From Bradyrhizobium nanningense (GTDB taxonomy: Bacteria > Pseudomonadota > Alphaproteobacteria > Rhizobiales > Xanthobacteraceae), in NCBI RefSeq assembly GCF_004114535.1, contig NZ_LBJC01000033.1:1-64000 (forward strand): 64,000 bases of DNA, in the 5' to 3' direction. The notes below the pieces were generated by a model. It had not been told where the DNA came from, did not search any database, and saw only the letters and a program-made list of their open reading frames with translations. Shown here in pieces: positions 7,306-15,422 of the stretch. The translations under genes and the position numbers were made by a program. Position 1 is the stretch's first letter. Each line of letters opens with the position of its first letter.

Positions 7306-8565
7306 ATGAGACTGCTCGGGAAACTGGGACTCGCCGCTGCCGCCTGCCTGCTTTGGGCCAACTCTGCCGCAGCCGACGCAACCGTGAAATGGCTGCACAT
7401 TGAGGCCAATCCGGCCCAGGTGAAGATCTGGGAGGAGGTTGCGCGCGCCTACGAGGCGTCGCATCCGGGCGTGAAGGTCGAGATGCAATTTCTCGAAAAC
7501 GAGACCTACAAGGCCAAGTTGCCGACCATCCTGCAATCCAAGGACCGGCCGAACATCATCTACAGTTGGGCCGGCGGCGTCCTGAAGACGCAGATCGAGG
7601 CTGGCGTCCTCGACGACATCACCGATTCCGTGAAGGGTTACAGCGACAGCCTCACGCCGGCGGCGCTCGCCGCCTTCACCAGCAATGGCCGCGTCTATGG
7701 CCTGCCGACCGCGCTGTCGCAGGTCGGCTTCCTCTGCAACAAGGAACTGATGGCCAAGGCGAAGGTCGATCCTGCCGCGATCAAGACCTGGGACGATCTG
7801 CTTGCCGCGGTGAAGACGCTGAAAGCGGCGGGCGTCAGGCCGATCGTGGTCGGCGGCGCCGACAAGTGGCCGCTGCACTTCTATTGGACCCATCTTGCGG
7901 TGCGCCTCGGCGGCAAGCCGGCCTTCGAGGTGGCGCTGAAGGGCGAGAACGGTGGCTTTGCCGGCGAGACTTTCCAAAGATCCGGCGAGCTGTTCAAGCA
8001 GCTCGTCGATCTCCAGCCGTTCCAGAACGGTTTCCTCGGCTTCAAGAACCCGCAGGCCGTCGGCTATTTCGGCGACGGCAAGGCAGCGATGACACTCGCG
8101 ATCTCGACCGTCTACCACTTGCAGCGCGCGCTCGCCGCCGACAAGGTCGGATTGAGCGAGGACAAGATCTGCTGGTTCGATTTTCCGATCGTATCAGGCG
8201 GCAAGGGTGCACCGACGGATACGCTCGGCGGTATCACCGGCTGGCTGATCACCAAGGGCTCGCCGAAGGAGGCGGTCGATTTCCTGAAGTACTTCGTATC
8301 GAAGGACGTGCAGACCCGGCTTGCGGCGGGCAATTTCATCATCCCGGTGGTGCAGGGCGCGGACGCCGGTCTCAACAATTCCTTCATGAAGCTGATCGCG
8401 GCCAATCTCGCGAAGTCGAACTATCACCAGAACTTCTATGACCAGAGCCTCGGCCCCTCGGTCGGCCGCGTCGTCAACGACGTCACCGCGGAGATCGCCG
8501 GCGGCAGCATGAGCCCGCAGGACGCGGCGAAAGCGATCGAGGCGGCGTGGAAGCAGGGCAATTGA
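7306..8565 (+). CDS. Carbohydrate ABC transporter substrate-binding protein
   Basis: A 419-residue extracellular binding protein of the family 1 (maltose-type) fold with a signal peptide ending near SAAAD. Typical features are the early phrase KIWEEVARAYEASHPGVKVE, the Gly/Pro-rich hinge GRVYGLPTALSQVGF and a C-terminal helix with KAIEAAWKQ. The ATG at 7306 is 5 bases after GGGAGG. It leads a transport operon with two permeases, a dehydrogenase, a ThuA-like protein and a LacI regulator. An AT-rich imperfect dyad at 7249-7264 (CCTCAAATATTGAAGG) just upstream could be the operator of that regulator. Sugar specificity is unknown. Confidence 0.92.
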   Translation: MRLLGKLGLAAAACLLWANSAAADATVKWLHIEANPAQVKIWEEVARAYEASHPGVKVEMQFLENETYKAKLPTILQSKDRPNIIYSWAGGVLKTQIEAGVLDDITDSVKGYSDSLTPAALAAFTSNGRVYGLPTALSQVGFLCNKELMAKAKVDPAAIKTWDDLLAAVKTLKAAGVRPIVVGGADKWPLHFYWTHLAVRLGGKPAFEVALKGENGGFAGETFQRSGELFKQLVDLQPFQNGFLGFKNPQAVGYFGDGKAAMTLAISTVYHLQRALAADKVGLSEDKICWFDFPIVSGGKGAPTDTLGGITGWLITKGSPKEAVDFLKYFVSKDVQTRLAAGNFIIPVVQGADAGLNNSFMKLIAANLAKSNYHQNFYDQSLGPSVGRVVNDVTAEIAGGSMSPQDAAKAIEAAWKQGN

Positions 8566-8566
8566 G

Positions 8567-9508
8567 GTGGCGCGGCGGATCGCGATCGCGTCGGCGATGA
8601 GCGTTGCCGGCGAGACGGCCCCGCGGGCCGCGCTTCGCGGCCCCCGCTGGGACGGCCGCTTCACTGTTCTGATCCTGTTCCTGCCGCCGGCGCTGCTGTT
8701 GTTCACCTTGTTCGTGGTGCTGCCGATCGGCGAGGCCGCCTGGTACTCGGCCTTCAACTGGAACGGGTTCGGCAGGCCGACCAACTGGATCGGACTCGAC
8801 AATTACCGTTTCGTGCTGGAGACGCGCGCCTTCTGGCTCGCACTGCGCAACAACGGCCTGATCATCGCGGTCTCGCTCGCAATCCAGCTGCCGCTCGCGC
8901 TGACGCTGGCCCTGATGCTCGCCGAGCGCTTTCGTGGGGCTGTGGTGCTGCGCATGCTGTTCTTCATGCCCTACATCCTCGCGGAGATCGCGACCGGGCT
9001 GATCTTCTCCTTCGTCTATGACGGCGACTACGGCCTGGTCGCCTCGATCTGGCGCAGTTTCGGCGCCGAGCCGCCCCATCTTCTCGCCTCGACCGACACG
9101 GCGATGCTGGCGGTGCTGATCGTGATCGTCTGGAAGTACTTTGGCTTCCACATGATGCTGTTCATCGCGGCGCTCCAGAGCCTCGACAAGAGCCTGGTCG
9201 AGGCGGCGCGGATCGACGGTGCGACGCGGACGCAGGCGTTGCGTCACGTCGTGATCCCCTTGCTCTATCCAACGATCCGTCTGTCCGTGTTCTTCGCCAT
9301 CATTGGCTCGCTGCAGCTCTTCGATCTCGTCATGCCCCTGACGCGCGGAGGGCCGGCCGATTCGTCGAACACGATGGTGAGCTTCCTCTACAACAACGGC
9401 ATTTCCCGCATGCGGGTCGGCTATGGCAGCGCCATCGGCGTCATCCTGTTCGTGATCTGTCTGACCTTTGCCTTCACCTACAAGCGATGGTTCATGCGCG
9501 ATGAGTAG
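8567..9508 (+). CDS. Carbohydrate ABC transporter permease 1 (MalF-type)
   Basis: A 313-residue inner-membrane permease with six predicted helices. The EAA loop that contacts the ATPase is seen at LVEAARIDGATRTQALRHVV followed by PLLYPTI. The annotated GTG start immediately follows the binding-protein stop; an ATG at 8597 (MSVAGE) is an alternative, and neither has a convincing ribosome binding site. The stop overlaps the second permease by 8 bases, so the pair is translated together. Confidence 0.9.
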   Translation: MARRIAIASAMSVAGETAPRAALRGPRWDGRFTVLILFLPPALLLFTLFVVLPIGEAAWYSAFNWNGFGRPTNWIGLDNYRFVLETRAFWLALRNNGLIIAVSLAIQLPLALTLALMLAERFRGAVVLRMLFFMPYILAEIATGLIFSFVYDGDYGLVASIWRSFGAEPPHLLASTDTAMLAVLIVIVWKYFGFHMMLFIAALQSLDKSLVEAARIDGATRTQALRHVVIPLLYPTIRLSVFFAIIGSLQLFDLVMPLTRGGPADSSNTMVSFLYNNGISRMRVGYGSAIGVILFVICLTFAFTYKRWFMRDE

Positions 9509-10349
9509 GGCCGAGACCACCCGCGCGCCGTTCGATCCCGCCGTGCTGTTCAAGACGGTGTTCCTCGCCGTCGTCGCCGTCTTCGTGCTTGTGCCGCTGC
9601 TCGCGACCCTGCTCGGCGGCTTCAAGTCGCTCGGTGAATTGCGTGTCAATCCGTTCGGCTGGCCCACGCATTGGGAATGGCAGAATTATGCCGACATCCT
9701 GTTCTCGGCCCGTTACTGGCAGCTCCTGCGCAACTCGCTGATCATCTCGACGCTCACGGTGACGTTGACCTTGATCGTCGCCTCGATGGCGGCATTCACC
9801 TTCGCCCACGTCAGGTTCTTCGGTAGCTCGATGCTGCTGAGCTACCTGACGCTGGGCCTGCTGTTTCCGGCAGCGACCGCCGTGCTGCCGCTGTTCATCA
9901 AGGTGCGCGATCTCGGATTGCTCGATACTTATTTCGGCGTCGCGCTGCCGCAGGTCGCTTTCAGCCTTGCCATGAGCGTGCTGCTGCTGCGACGCTTCTT
10001 CAAGGACATTCCCTATGAGCTGCTTGAGGCCGCGCTGGTCGACGGCTGTAGCTACATCAAGTTCTTCCGCTACGTGACACTGCCGTTGTCGCGACCGATC
10101 CTGGCGACCGTCGGCACCATCACCTTCGTCAACAGCTGGAACGCCTATCTGCTGCCGCTCGTGATGCTCAACACCGATGCGCTCTATCCCTGGCCGCTCG
10201 GCATCATGATCTACCAGGGGGAGTATTCGTCCGAGTGGCACCTGATCCTGGCCTTCATCACGCTGACTATCCTGCCGACGATCATTCTGTTCCTGCTGGC
10301 ACAGAAGCATATCGTCGCCGGCCTCACCGCAGGCGCGGTCAAGGGATGA
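9501..10349 (+). CDS. Carbohydrate ABC transporter permease 2 (MalG-type)
   Basis: A 282-residue permease with about six helices and an EAA loop at LLEAALVDGCSYIKFFRYVT followed by PLSRPIL. The ATG at 9501 lies inside the 3' end of permease 1. The protein ends in the usual KHIVAGLTAGAVKG tail of this subfamily. It pairs with the preceding permease to form the transmembrane channel. No ATP-binding subunit follows in this operon, so the transporter probably borrows a shared MsmX/UgpC-like ATPase encoded elsewhere. Confidence 0.92.
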   Translation: MSRAETTRAPFDPAVLFKTVFLAVVAVFVLVPLLATLLGGFKSLGELRVNPFGWPTHWEWQNYADILFSARYWQLLRNSLIISTLTVTLTLIVASMAAFTFAHVRFFGSSMLLSYLTLGLLFPAATAVLPLFIKVRDLGLLDTYFGVALPQVAFSLAMSVLLLRRFFKDIPYELLEAALVDGCSYIKFFRYVTLPLSRPILATVGTITFVNSWNAYLLPLVMLNTDALYPWPLGIMIYQGEYSSEWHLILAFITLTILPTIILFLLAQKHIVAGLTAGAVKG

Positions 10350-10371
10350 GCAGGACTTCACGGAGAACGCA

Positions 10372-11469
10372 ATGAGAAAAATCGGCGTCGGAATCATCGG
10401 CTGCGGTGTGATCAGCACCGCCTACCTCAAGGCAGCGCAGCGCTTCCCGTTCATGGAGGTGAGAGCTTTGGCCGACATGCGCAGCGATGTGGCGGAGCGG
10501 CAGGGCGCCGCCTTCGGGCTGCCGGCGATGCGGGTCGACCAGCTGCTCAAACGCGACGACGTCGAGATCGTCATCAATCTCACCGTTCCGCTCGCCCACA
10601 CCGACGTCAGCCTCGCGGTGCTGAACGCCGGCAAGCACGTTCACTCCGAGAAGCCGCTCGGCATCAACGTCGCGGAAGCCCGCAAGGTGATGGATCTCGC
10701 CGCGCAGAAAGGGCTTCGCGTCGGCAGCGCACCCGACACGTTCCTCGGCGGCGGGCACCAGACTGCGCGCAAGCTGATCGACGACGGCGCGATCGGCACC
10801 CCTGTCGCCGGAAGCGCCTTCTTCGGCTGTCCCGGCCACGAGCGCTGGCATCCGGCGCCCGGCTTCTATTACTTGCGCGGCGGCGGGCCGATGCTCGACA
10901 TGGGCCCGTATTACATCACCGATCTCGTGCAATTGCTCGGTCCGGTCGCCAGCGTGATGGGCTCGACCGCGCGCCCGAAATCGGAGCGTCTGGTCACCAG
11001 CCAGCCGATGAACGGCGCGCTGATTCCGGTCGAGGTGGCGACCCATGTTGCAGGCACGCTCGAATTCGAGAGCGGGGCGGTGGTCTCGATCGCGATGAGC
11101 TTCGACGTGCCGAAGCACCGGCATGCGCCGATCGAGATCTATGGCGACAAGGGCAGCATGTTGGTACCGGACCCGAACCGCTTCGGCGGCGAGGTGCAGG
11201 TCGCCAAGACCGGCGGTGAATTTGAGACGGTGCCGTTGACGCACGGTCATGTCGAAGGCGAGTTTCGTTCCATCGGCGTCGCCGACATGGCCTCCGCGAT
11301 CCTGAACGACCGGCCGCACCGCGCCAGCGGCGCGCTCGCCTTCCACGTGCTGGAGGTGATGGAGGCGTTCCAGACTTCCGCCGACGACGGCCGACGCGTC
11401 AAGATCGAGAGCCGCATCGAGCGGCCGGCGATGCTGCCGGCCGGACGTGAAACCGGACAAATCGACTGA
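10372..11469 (+). CDS. Gfo/Idh/MocA-family oxidoreductase
   Basis: A 365-residue dinucleotide-dependent dehydrogenase. The N-terminal Rossmann domain has GIIGCGVIS at residues 5-13 and the family signature EKPLG near residue 95, followed by the alpha/beta substrate domain (DMGPYYITDLV). The ATG follows GGAGAACGCA. It sits directly behind the sugar permeases, 22 bases downstream, and before the ThuA-like gene. That is the common arrangement in rhizobial operons that convert trehalose-, sucrose- or inositol-type sugars through 3-keto or related intermediates. The exact substrate is not evident. Confidence 0.9.
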   Translation: MRKIGVGIIGCGVISTAYLKAAQRFPFMEVRALADMRSDVAERQGAAFGLPAMRVDQLLKRDDVEIVINLTVPLAHTDVSLAVLNAGKHVHSEKPLGINVAEARKVMDLAAQKGLRVGSAPDTFLGGGHQTARKLIDDGAIGTPVAGSAFFGCPGHERWHPAPGFYYLRGGGPMLDMGPYYITDLVQLLGPVASVMGSTARPKSERLVTSQPMNGALIPVEVATHVAGTLEFESGAVVSIAMSFDVPKHRHAPIEIYGDKGSMLVPDPNRFGGEVQVAKTGGEFETVPLTHGHVEGEFRSIGVADMASAILNDRPHRASGALAFHVLEVMEAFQTSADDGRRVKIESRIERPAMLPAGRETGQID

Positions 11470-11478
11470 GGACAGAAC

Positions 11479-12123
11479 ATGCGCAAGGCAATGATTGTGT
11501 GGGGCGGCTGGCCGGGACACGATCCGGATCTGTGTGCCTCGATGATCCGCGGCTGGCTCAGGGCGGAAGGTTTTGAGGTCCGGATCGAGACGACGACGGA
11601 AGCATTCGGCGATCCGGCGATCCATGATCTGTCGTTGATCATTCCGATCTACACCATGTCGAAGATCGAGAAGGCGGACGCGCTCAATCTCTGCGCGGCG
11701 GTGCGCAGCGGCGTCGGACTCGCCGGCCATCATGGCGGCATGTGCGATGCGTTCCGCGAGTCGGTCGACTACCAGTTCCTGTGCGGCGGGCAGTGGGTGG
11801 CGCATCCCGGCAACATCATCGATTACAAGGTCGACTTGACGAAGCCGGATGACCCCATCATGAAGGGCCTGAAGAGTTTCGAGCATCGTTCCGAGCAGTA
11901 CTACATGCATGTTGACCCCGCCAACGAGGTCTTGGCGACGACCACCTTCACGGGCGAGCACGCGCCCTGGATCGACGGCGTAGTGATGCCGGTGGTCTGG
12001 AAGAAGCGTTACGGCGCGGGCAGGGTGTTCTATTCCTCGCTCGGCCACCGCGCCTACGAGCTCGACGTGCCCGAGATCCGGACGTTGATGACGCGCGGCA
12101 TGCTGTGGGCGGCGCGCGAATGA
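11479..12123 (+). CDS. ThuA-like (trehalose utilization type) protein
   Basis: A 214-residue protein of the ThuA domain family, a class I glutamine-amidotransferase-like fold. Family phrases are GWPGHDPDL near the N-terminus, GLAGHHGGMCDAF in the middle, an EHAPWIDG segment and the C-terminal region MTRGMLWAA. ThuA proteins act in disaccharide use in rhizobia, for example in trehalose and maltitol catabolism through 3-keto sugars. It follows the dehydrogenase with a 9-base gap, and its stop overlaps the LacI regulator start (ATGA). This supports a shared pathway; the sugar is not determined. Confidence 0.88.
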   Translation: MRKAMIVWGGWPGHDPDLCASMIRGWLRAEGFEVRIETTTEAFGDPAIHDLSLIIPIYTMSKIEKADALNLCAAVRSGVGLAGHHGGMCDAFRESVDYQFLCGGQWVAHPGNIIDYKVDLTKPDDPIMKGLKSFEHRSEQYYMHVDPANEVLATTTFTGEHAPWIDGVVMPVVWKKRYGAGRVFYSSLGHRAYELDVPEIRTLMTRGMLWAARE

Positions 12124-13169
12124 CGGCTGGCGCGATGCAGCCGGCAGTTCGCGCCACGCTCGAGGATGTCGCGCGTGCGGCGGGCGTTTCGCTTGCGACC
12201 GTCGATCGCGTCGTCAACCGGCGCGAGGGCGTCCGTGCCAAGACCGTTGCGCGTGTCGAGGCCGCCGTCGCCAAGCTCGGCTACCGTGCCGACGTGGCGG
12301 CCGCCCGGCTGGCGCGCGGACAGAGTTTTCGCTTCGCCTTCGTGCTGCCGACCGGCAGCAACAGCTTCATGACCAATTTGACCGAGCAGGTCCAGCGCAC
12401 CGCGGACTGGCTCGCCGGCCAGCGCGGCTTCATCGATATCCTCCATGTCGACGTGTTCGATCCGGATGTGCTGGCAGGCGCGCTCGAAAACCTGTCGCCG
12501 GTCTATCAGGGCGTCGCCGTCATCGCGCTGGACCATCCCAGGGTGCGCGCCGCGATCGACGAACTCACCGCGCGCGGGGTCGCCGTGGTGACTCTCGTGT
12601 CGGACGCGCCGAGCTCGCGCCGCCTGCATTACGTCGGTATCGACAACCCGGCCGCGGGGCGGACTGCCGCGACGCTGATGGGACGTTTCCTGGCCGGGTG
12701 CGAGGGGACGGTCGCCGTGATCGCCGGATCGTTGTCGCTGCGCGATCATACCGAGCGGCAGTTCGGCTTCCACCAGATCCTGTCCAGCGAATATCCGAAC
12801 CTGGTCGCGCTCCCGGTCATCGAGGGCCGCGACGACAGTGCACGCACGCGGGAGCTCACCGCCGCGTTGCTCGCGCGCCATGCCGATCTCCGCGGCATCT
12901 ATTGCTGCGGCGCCGGAAATCGCGGCATTGCCGATGCGCTGGAGGCCTCTGACCGCGCGCGGGAGGTGGTCTGGATCACCCACGAGCTCACCCAGTACAC
13001 ACGGCGTTTCCTGGTGCGCGGCACGCTCGATGCCATCATCAACCAGGATCCTGGCCACGAGGCGCGGTCTGCGGCGCGGGTCCTGCTCGCGCATTGCTCG
13101 GGTGAGCCGATCAGCCCCGATCAGGAGCGCATCCGCATCGACATTTTTCTGCGCGACAATCTGCCGTAA
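12120..13169 (+). CDS. LacI-family transcriptional regulator
   Basis: A 349-residue regulator. The N-terminal helix-turn-helix is at about residues 12-35 (TLEDVARAAGVSLATVDRVV, then NRREGV), followed by the hinge and a periplasmic-binding-like sensor domain (GVAVIALDHP, YVGIDNPAAGRTAATLMG). The ATG at 12120 overlaps the ThuA-like stop as ATGA, so it is the last gene of the sugar operon. It presumably represses the operon in the absence of the sugar, as LacI regulators usually do. Its operator is probably in 7142-7305, between the operon and the divergent SDR gene. Confidence 0.9.
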   Translation: MTAGAMQPAVRATLEDVARAAGVSLATVDRVVNRREGVRAKTVARVEAAVAKLGYRADVAAARLARGQSFRFAFVLPTGSNSFMTNLTEQVQRTADWLAGQRGFIDILHVDVFDPDVLAGALENLSPVYQGVAVIALDHPRVRAAIDELTARGVAVVTLVSDAPSSRRLHYVGIDNPAAGRTAATLMGRFLAGCEGTVAVIAGSLSLRDHTERQFGFHQILSSEYPNLVALPVIEGRDDSARTRELTAALLARHADLRGIYCCGAGNRGIADALEASDRAREVVWITHELTQYTRRFLVRGTLDAIINQDPGHEARSAARVLLAHCSGEPISPDQERIRIDIFLRDNLP

Positions 13170-13293
13170 GCGACGCATCATCCTGCCGGATCACCGGCCG
13201 CATGAATGCGGAACGATTGCCGCCGGAATCGCATTTGCAGTCGGTAAGCCCGCTGCGGACGGGCCGCGGCCATGCGTTTGCCGGTGGAGGACA

Positions 13294-13902
13294 ATGAGAA
13301 ACAGCGCCTCGGACGTCGCCGAGATCAGGGACGCCGTTCACCTCTGCATCGACATGCAGAACATCTTCGCGCCCGGTGGTCTCTGGGCGACACCCTGGAT
13401 GGAGCGCGTCCTGCCAACGATCGCCTCGATCGTTTTGCGCTTCCAGATCAGAACGATCTTCACGCGCTTCATCACGCCGGAAGATCCGGAAGATCGTCCC
13501 GGACAGTGGCAGCACTATTTTCATCGCTGGCACCAGGCGACGCGGAAGCATCTTCCGCCGTCCGCTCTCGACCTCGTGCCGGTCCTGAGCCGCTTCGTTC
13601 CGCCGGCGGCCGTGATCGACAAGCCGGCCTATTCCGCCTTCAGCAATCCCGGCCTCGCGGGCCTGCTGATCGAAAAGAAGGTCGGCACGGTCGTGATTTC
13701 GGGCGCCGAGACCGACGTCTGCGTGCTCTCGACGGTGCTCAGCGCCGTCGATCTCGGCTTCAGGGTCGTCATCGTCGAGGATGCGCTGTGCAGCTCGTCC
13801 GACGTCGGGCACGACGCGCTCATGACGATGTACCGCACCCGCTTTCACGGTCAGGTCGACCTCGTGACCGCCGAGGAGCTGGCGGAGTTCTGGCGCGAGT
13901 AG
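13294..13902 (+). CDS. Isochorismatase-family cysteine hydrolase
   Basis: A 202-residue alpha/beta hydrolase of the isochorismatase/nicotinamidase superfamily. The catalytic triad is visible: Asp in LCIDMQN near residue 20, Lys in IDKPAYSAF and Cys in ETDVCVLST. The cis-peptide motif before the Cys (ISGAETD) is also present. The ATG at 13294 has GGAGG 4 bases upstream. It is transcribed alone, 124 bases after the LacI gene, so it need not belong to the sugar operon. The real substrate (nicotinamide, a carbamoyl amide or similar) cannot be told from these motifs. Confidence 0.9.
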   Translation: MRNSASDVAEIRDAVHLCIDMQNIFAPGGLWATPWMERVLPTIASIVLRFQIRTIFTRFITPEDPEDRPGQWQHYFHRWHQATRKHLPPSALDLVPVLSRFVPPAAVIDKPAYSAFSNPGLAGLLIEKKVGTVVISGAETDVCVLSTVLSAVDLGFRVVIVEDALCSSSDVGHDALMTMYRTRFHGQVDLVTAEELAEFWRE

Positions 13903-13914
13903 GGTGCTATCAGC

Positions 13915-15090
13915 TCAATTGACGTTGTCGCCGAACATGTTGCGGAAGGCCGTGGCGACGGCCGTAACGCCGTCGACGCCGTGCATGAGCGCGATCTCGC
14001 CCTGCTGGCCGTGGCGAATGGCATGCGCCATGATGCGCAGGCGCAGATCGCCGCGGCTCTGCCACATCTGATCGGCCATCCGGACCGCGCCGGAATGATG
14101 CTTGGTCATCGCCTCGGCGAAGACCGCGTCGAACTGGTCGGGCGGCGCCGCCTTGACCCCTCGCATCTCGGCCGGCGTCAAGTAGCCCGGCATGGCAGCA
14201 CGTTCTTCCGTGCTGCAGTCGGGCATCTCCGTGTCGAACCAGCTCAGCCACCAGTTTTCGAAGATCCTGATTTCGCCGGCCTGGCTCGCGACCATCAGCA
14301 TCGCGAGCTTGCGCAGATGCGGGTCCTGGGCCTGTTCGGCGGCGATCCGCGCCAGCTCGATGCCCTGGGCGTGATGCGCGGTCATGTGCCTGATATAGGT
14401 CTGGTCCGCATCCCTGTCGCGGCCCATCCACGGCGGCTCGTAGCCGTGGCTGCCGAACAGGGCTATCGCGCCGAGCAGCACCATCGCGGCCACCGCGCCG
14501 GTGGCCCAGACATTGGTGAAACGAATATCGCGCAGCCGCGCATGGCCGCGCCTCCAGCGCAGCCGGGCGAACAGGGGATACATCACGGCCGAGGAGCCAT
14601 GGACCAGCAGCCCGATCCAGTAGGGCTGCTGCAACGTGAACAGCGGTTGCCAGAACGGAAACAGTGGCACCAGCACGAACCATTCCATGCTCGAGGTGAA
14701 CGCCGCCCACGGCAGCGCGAGCAGCAGGATCGTTCGCGGCGCTAAGTCCGCGGTCCAGCGCCCGAGCACGCCGAAGAACACCAGCGCCCAGGAGAAATCC
14801 GCCCATTGATGAAAGCCGATGCCGGCGAGGATCGCGCTCCACGATGGCTCTGCGCTGAGCGCCCAGTCGCGCGCGGGAATGGCGGCCACCGTCATCCAGT
14901 CGACCGCGGCATCGCGGCCGATGCGGGCGGCGAAGAGCTGGCTGACGAGGGTCGAGAACGTGCTGCTGATCAAGCCGAGCTCGGCGGCGGCGATCCAACG
15001 CGAACGTCGCGCTCGCCCGGTGAACCGCAACGCGCCTCCGCCAGCGTGCCGCGCTGTATCGGAGACCGTTGGTCGCGGCTCGGCGTTCAC
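13915..15090 (-). CDS. Membrane protein with C-terminal DUF305 domain
   Basis: A 391-residue fusion. Residues about 30-215 hold several hydrophobic helices of a polytopic membrane domain that I do not recognise. Residues about 230-380 form a DUF305 (ferritin-like four-helix) domain with its two histidine signatures, HMTAHHAQGIELA and TKHHSGAVRMA. DUF305 proteins such as CopM are linked to copper binding in the periplasm. Most DUF305 proteins have a simple signal peptide rather than a large membrane domain, so this architecture is unusual. It starts at a GTG that overlaps the CsbD stop (GTGA), so the two are co-translated. Confidence 0.85.
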   Translation of the reverse strand: MNAEPRPTVSDTARHAGGGALRFTGRARRSRWIAAAELGLISSTFSTLVSQLFAARIGRDAAVDWMTVAAIPARDWALSAEPSWSAILAGIGFHQWADFSWALVFFGVLGRWTADLAPRTILLLALPWAAFTSSMEWFVLVPLFPFWQPLFTLQQPYWIGLLVHGSSAVMYPLFARLRWRRGHARLRDIRFTNVWATGAVAAMVLLGAIALFGSHGYEPPWMGRDRDADQTYIRHMTAHHAQGIELARIAAEQAQDPHLRKLAMLMVASQAGEIRIFENWWLSWFDTEMPDCSTEERAAMPGYLTPAEMRGVKAAPPDQFDAVFAEAMTKHHSGAVRMADQMWQSRGDLRLRIMAHAIRHGQQGEIALMHGVDGVTAVATAFRNMFGDNVN

Positions 15091-15266
15091 GTCAGCTGCT
15101 TGAGCTTCTTCAGTGGATTGAGCTCGCTCGGCTTGTCCTGTTCGTCACGGCCGCGCTCGGCTTGCGCCTTGCCGTCATCGTGGAGATCCTGGTCGCCGAT
15201 GATCTCGCCGACGGCCTGCCTGGTCTTGCCGACGATGCGTTGCCGAAGACCGTTCGTCTTGCTCAT
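15087..15266 (-). CDS. CsbD-family stress protein
   Basis: A 59-residue hydrophilic, charged protein with the CsbD signature GKTRQAVGEIIGDQ near the middle. CsbD proteins accumulate in general stress responses and their molecular role is unclear. The ATG at 15266 has GGGAGG 7 bases upstream. It is the first gene of a two-gene unit with the DUF305 membrane protein. Confidence 0.85.
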   Translation of the reverse strand: MSKTNGLRQRIVGKTRQAVGEIIGDQDLHDDGKAQAERGRDEQDKPSELNPLKKLKQLT

Positions 15267-15422
15267 GAGCTGCCTCCCTTGGCCTGCCTCCAAGCTTCAT
15301 GCCGCCAGCCCCGGCGCCTGAAGGGGGGCGAGCGCCGGGGCCGCGGTTTCGCGCAGTCCGCCTCCGGCCGGGGGGGCAGGAGGCGTTGATCAGACGCACT
15401 GATGCGCCGATGGTTCCTGCCG

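Noticed and set aside
10339..12048. A 569-codon open frame opposite the dehydrogenase and ThuA-like genes
   Set aside because: It spans two well-defined opposite-strand genes and has no motif of its own.
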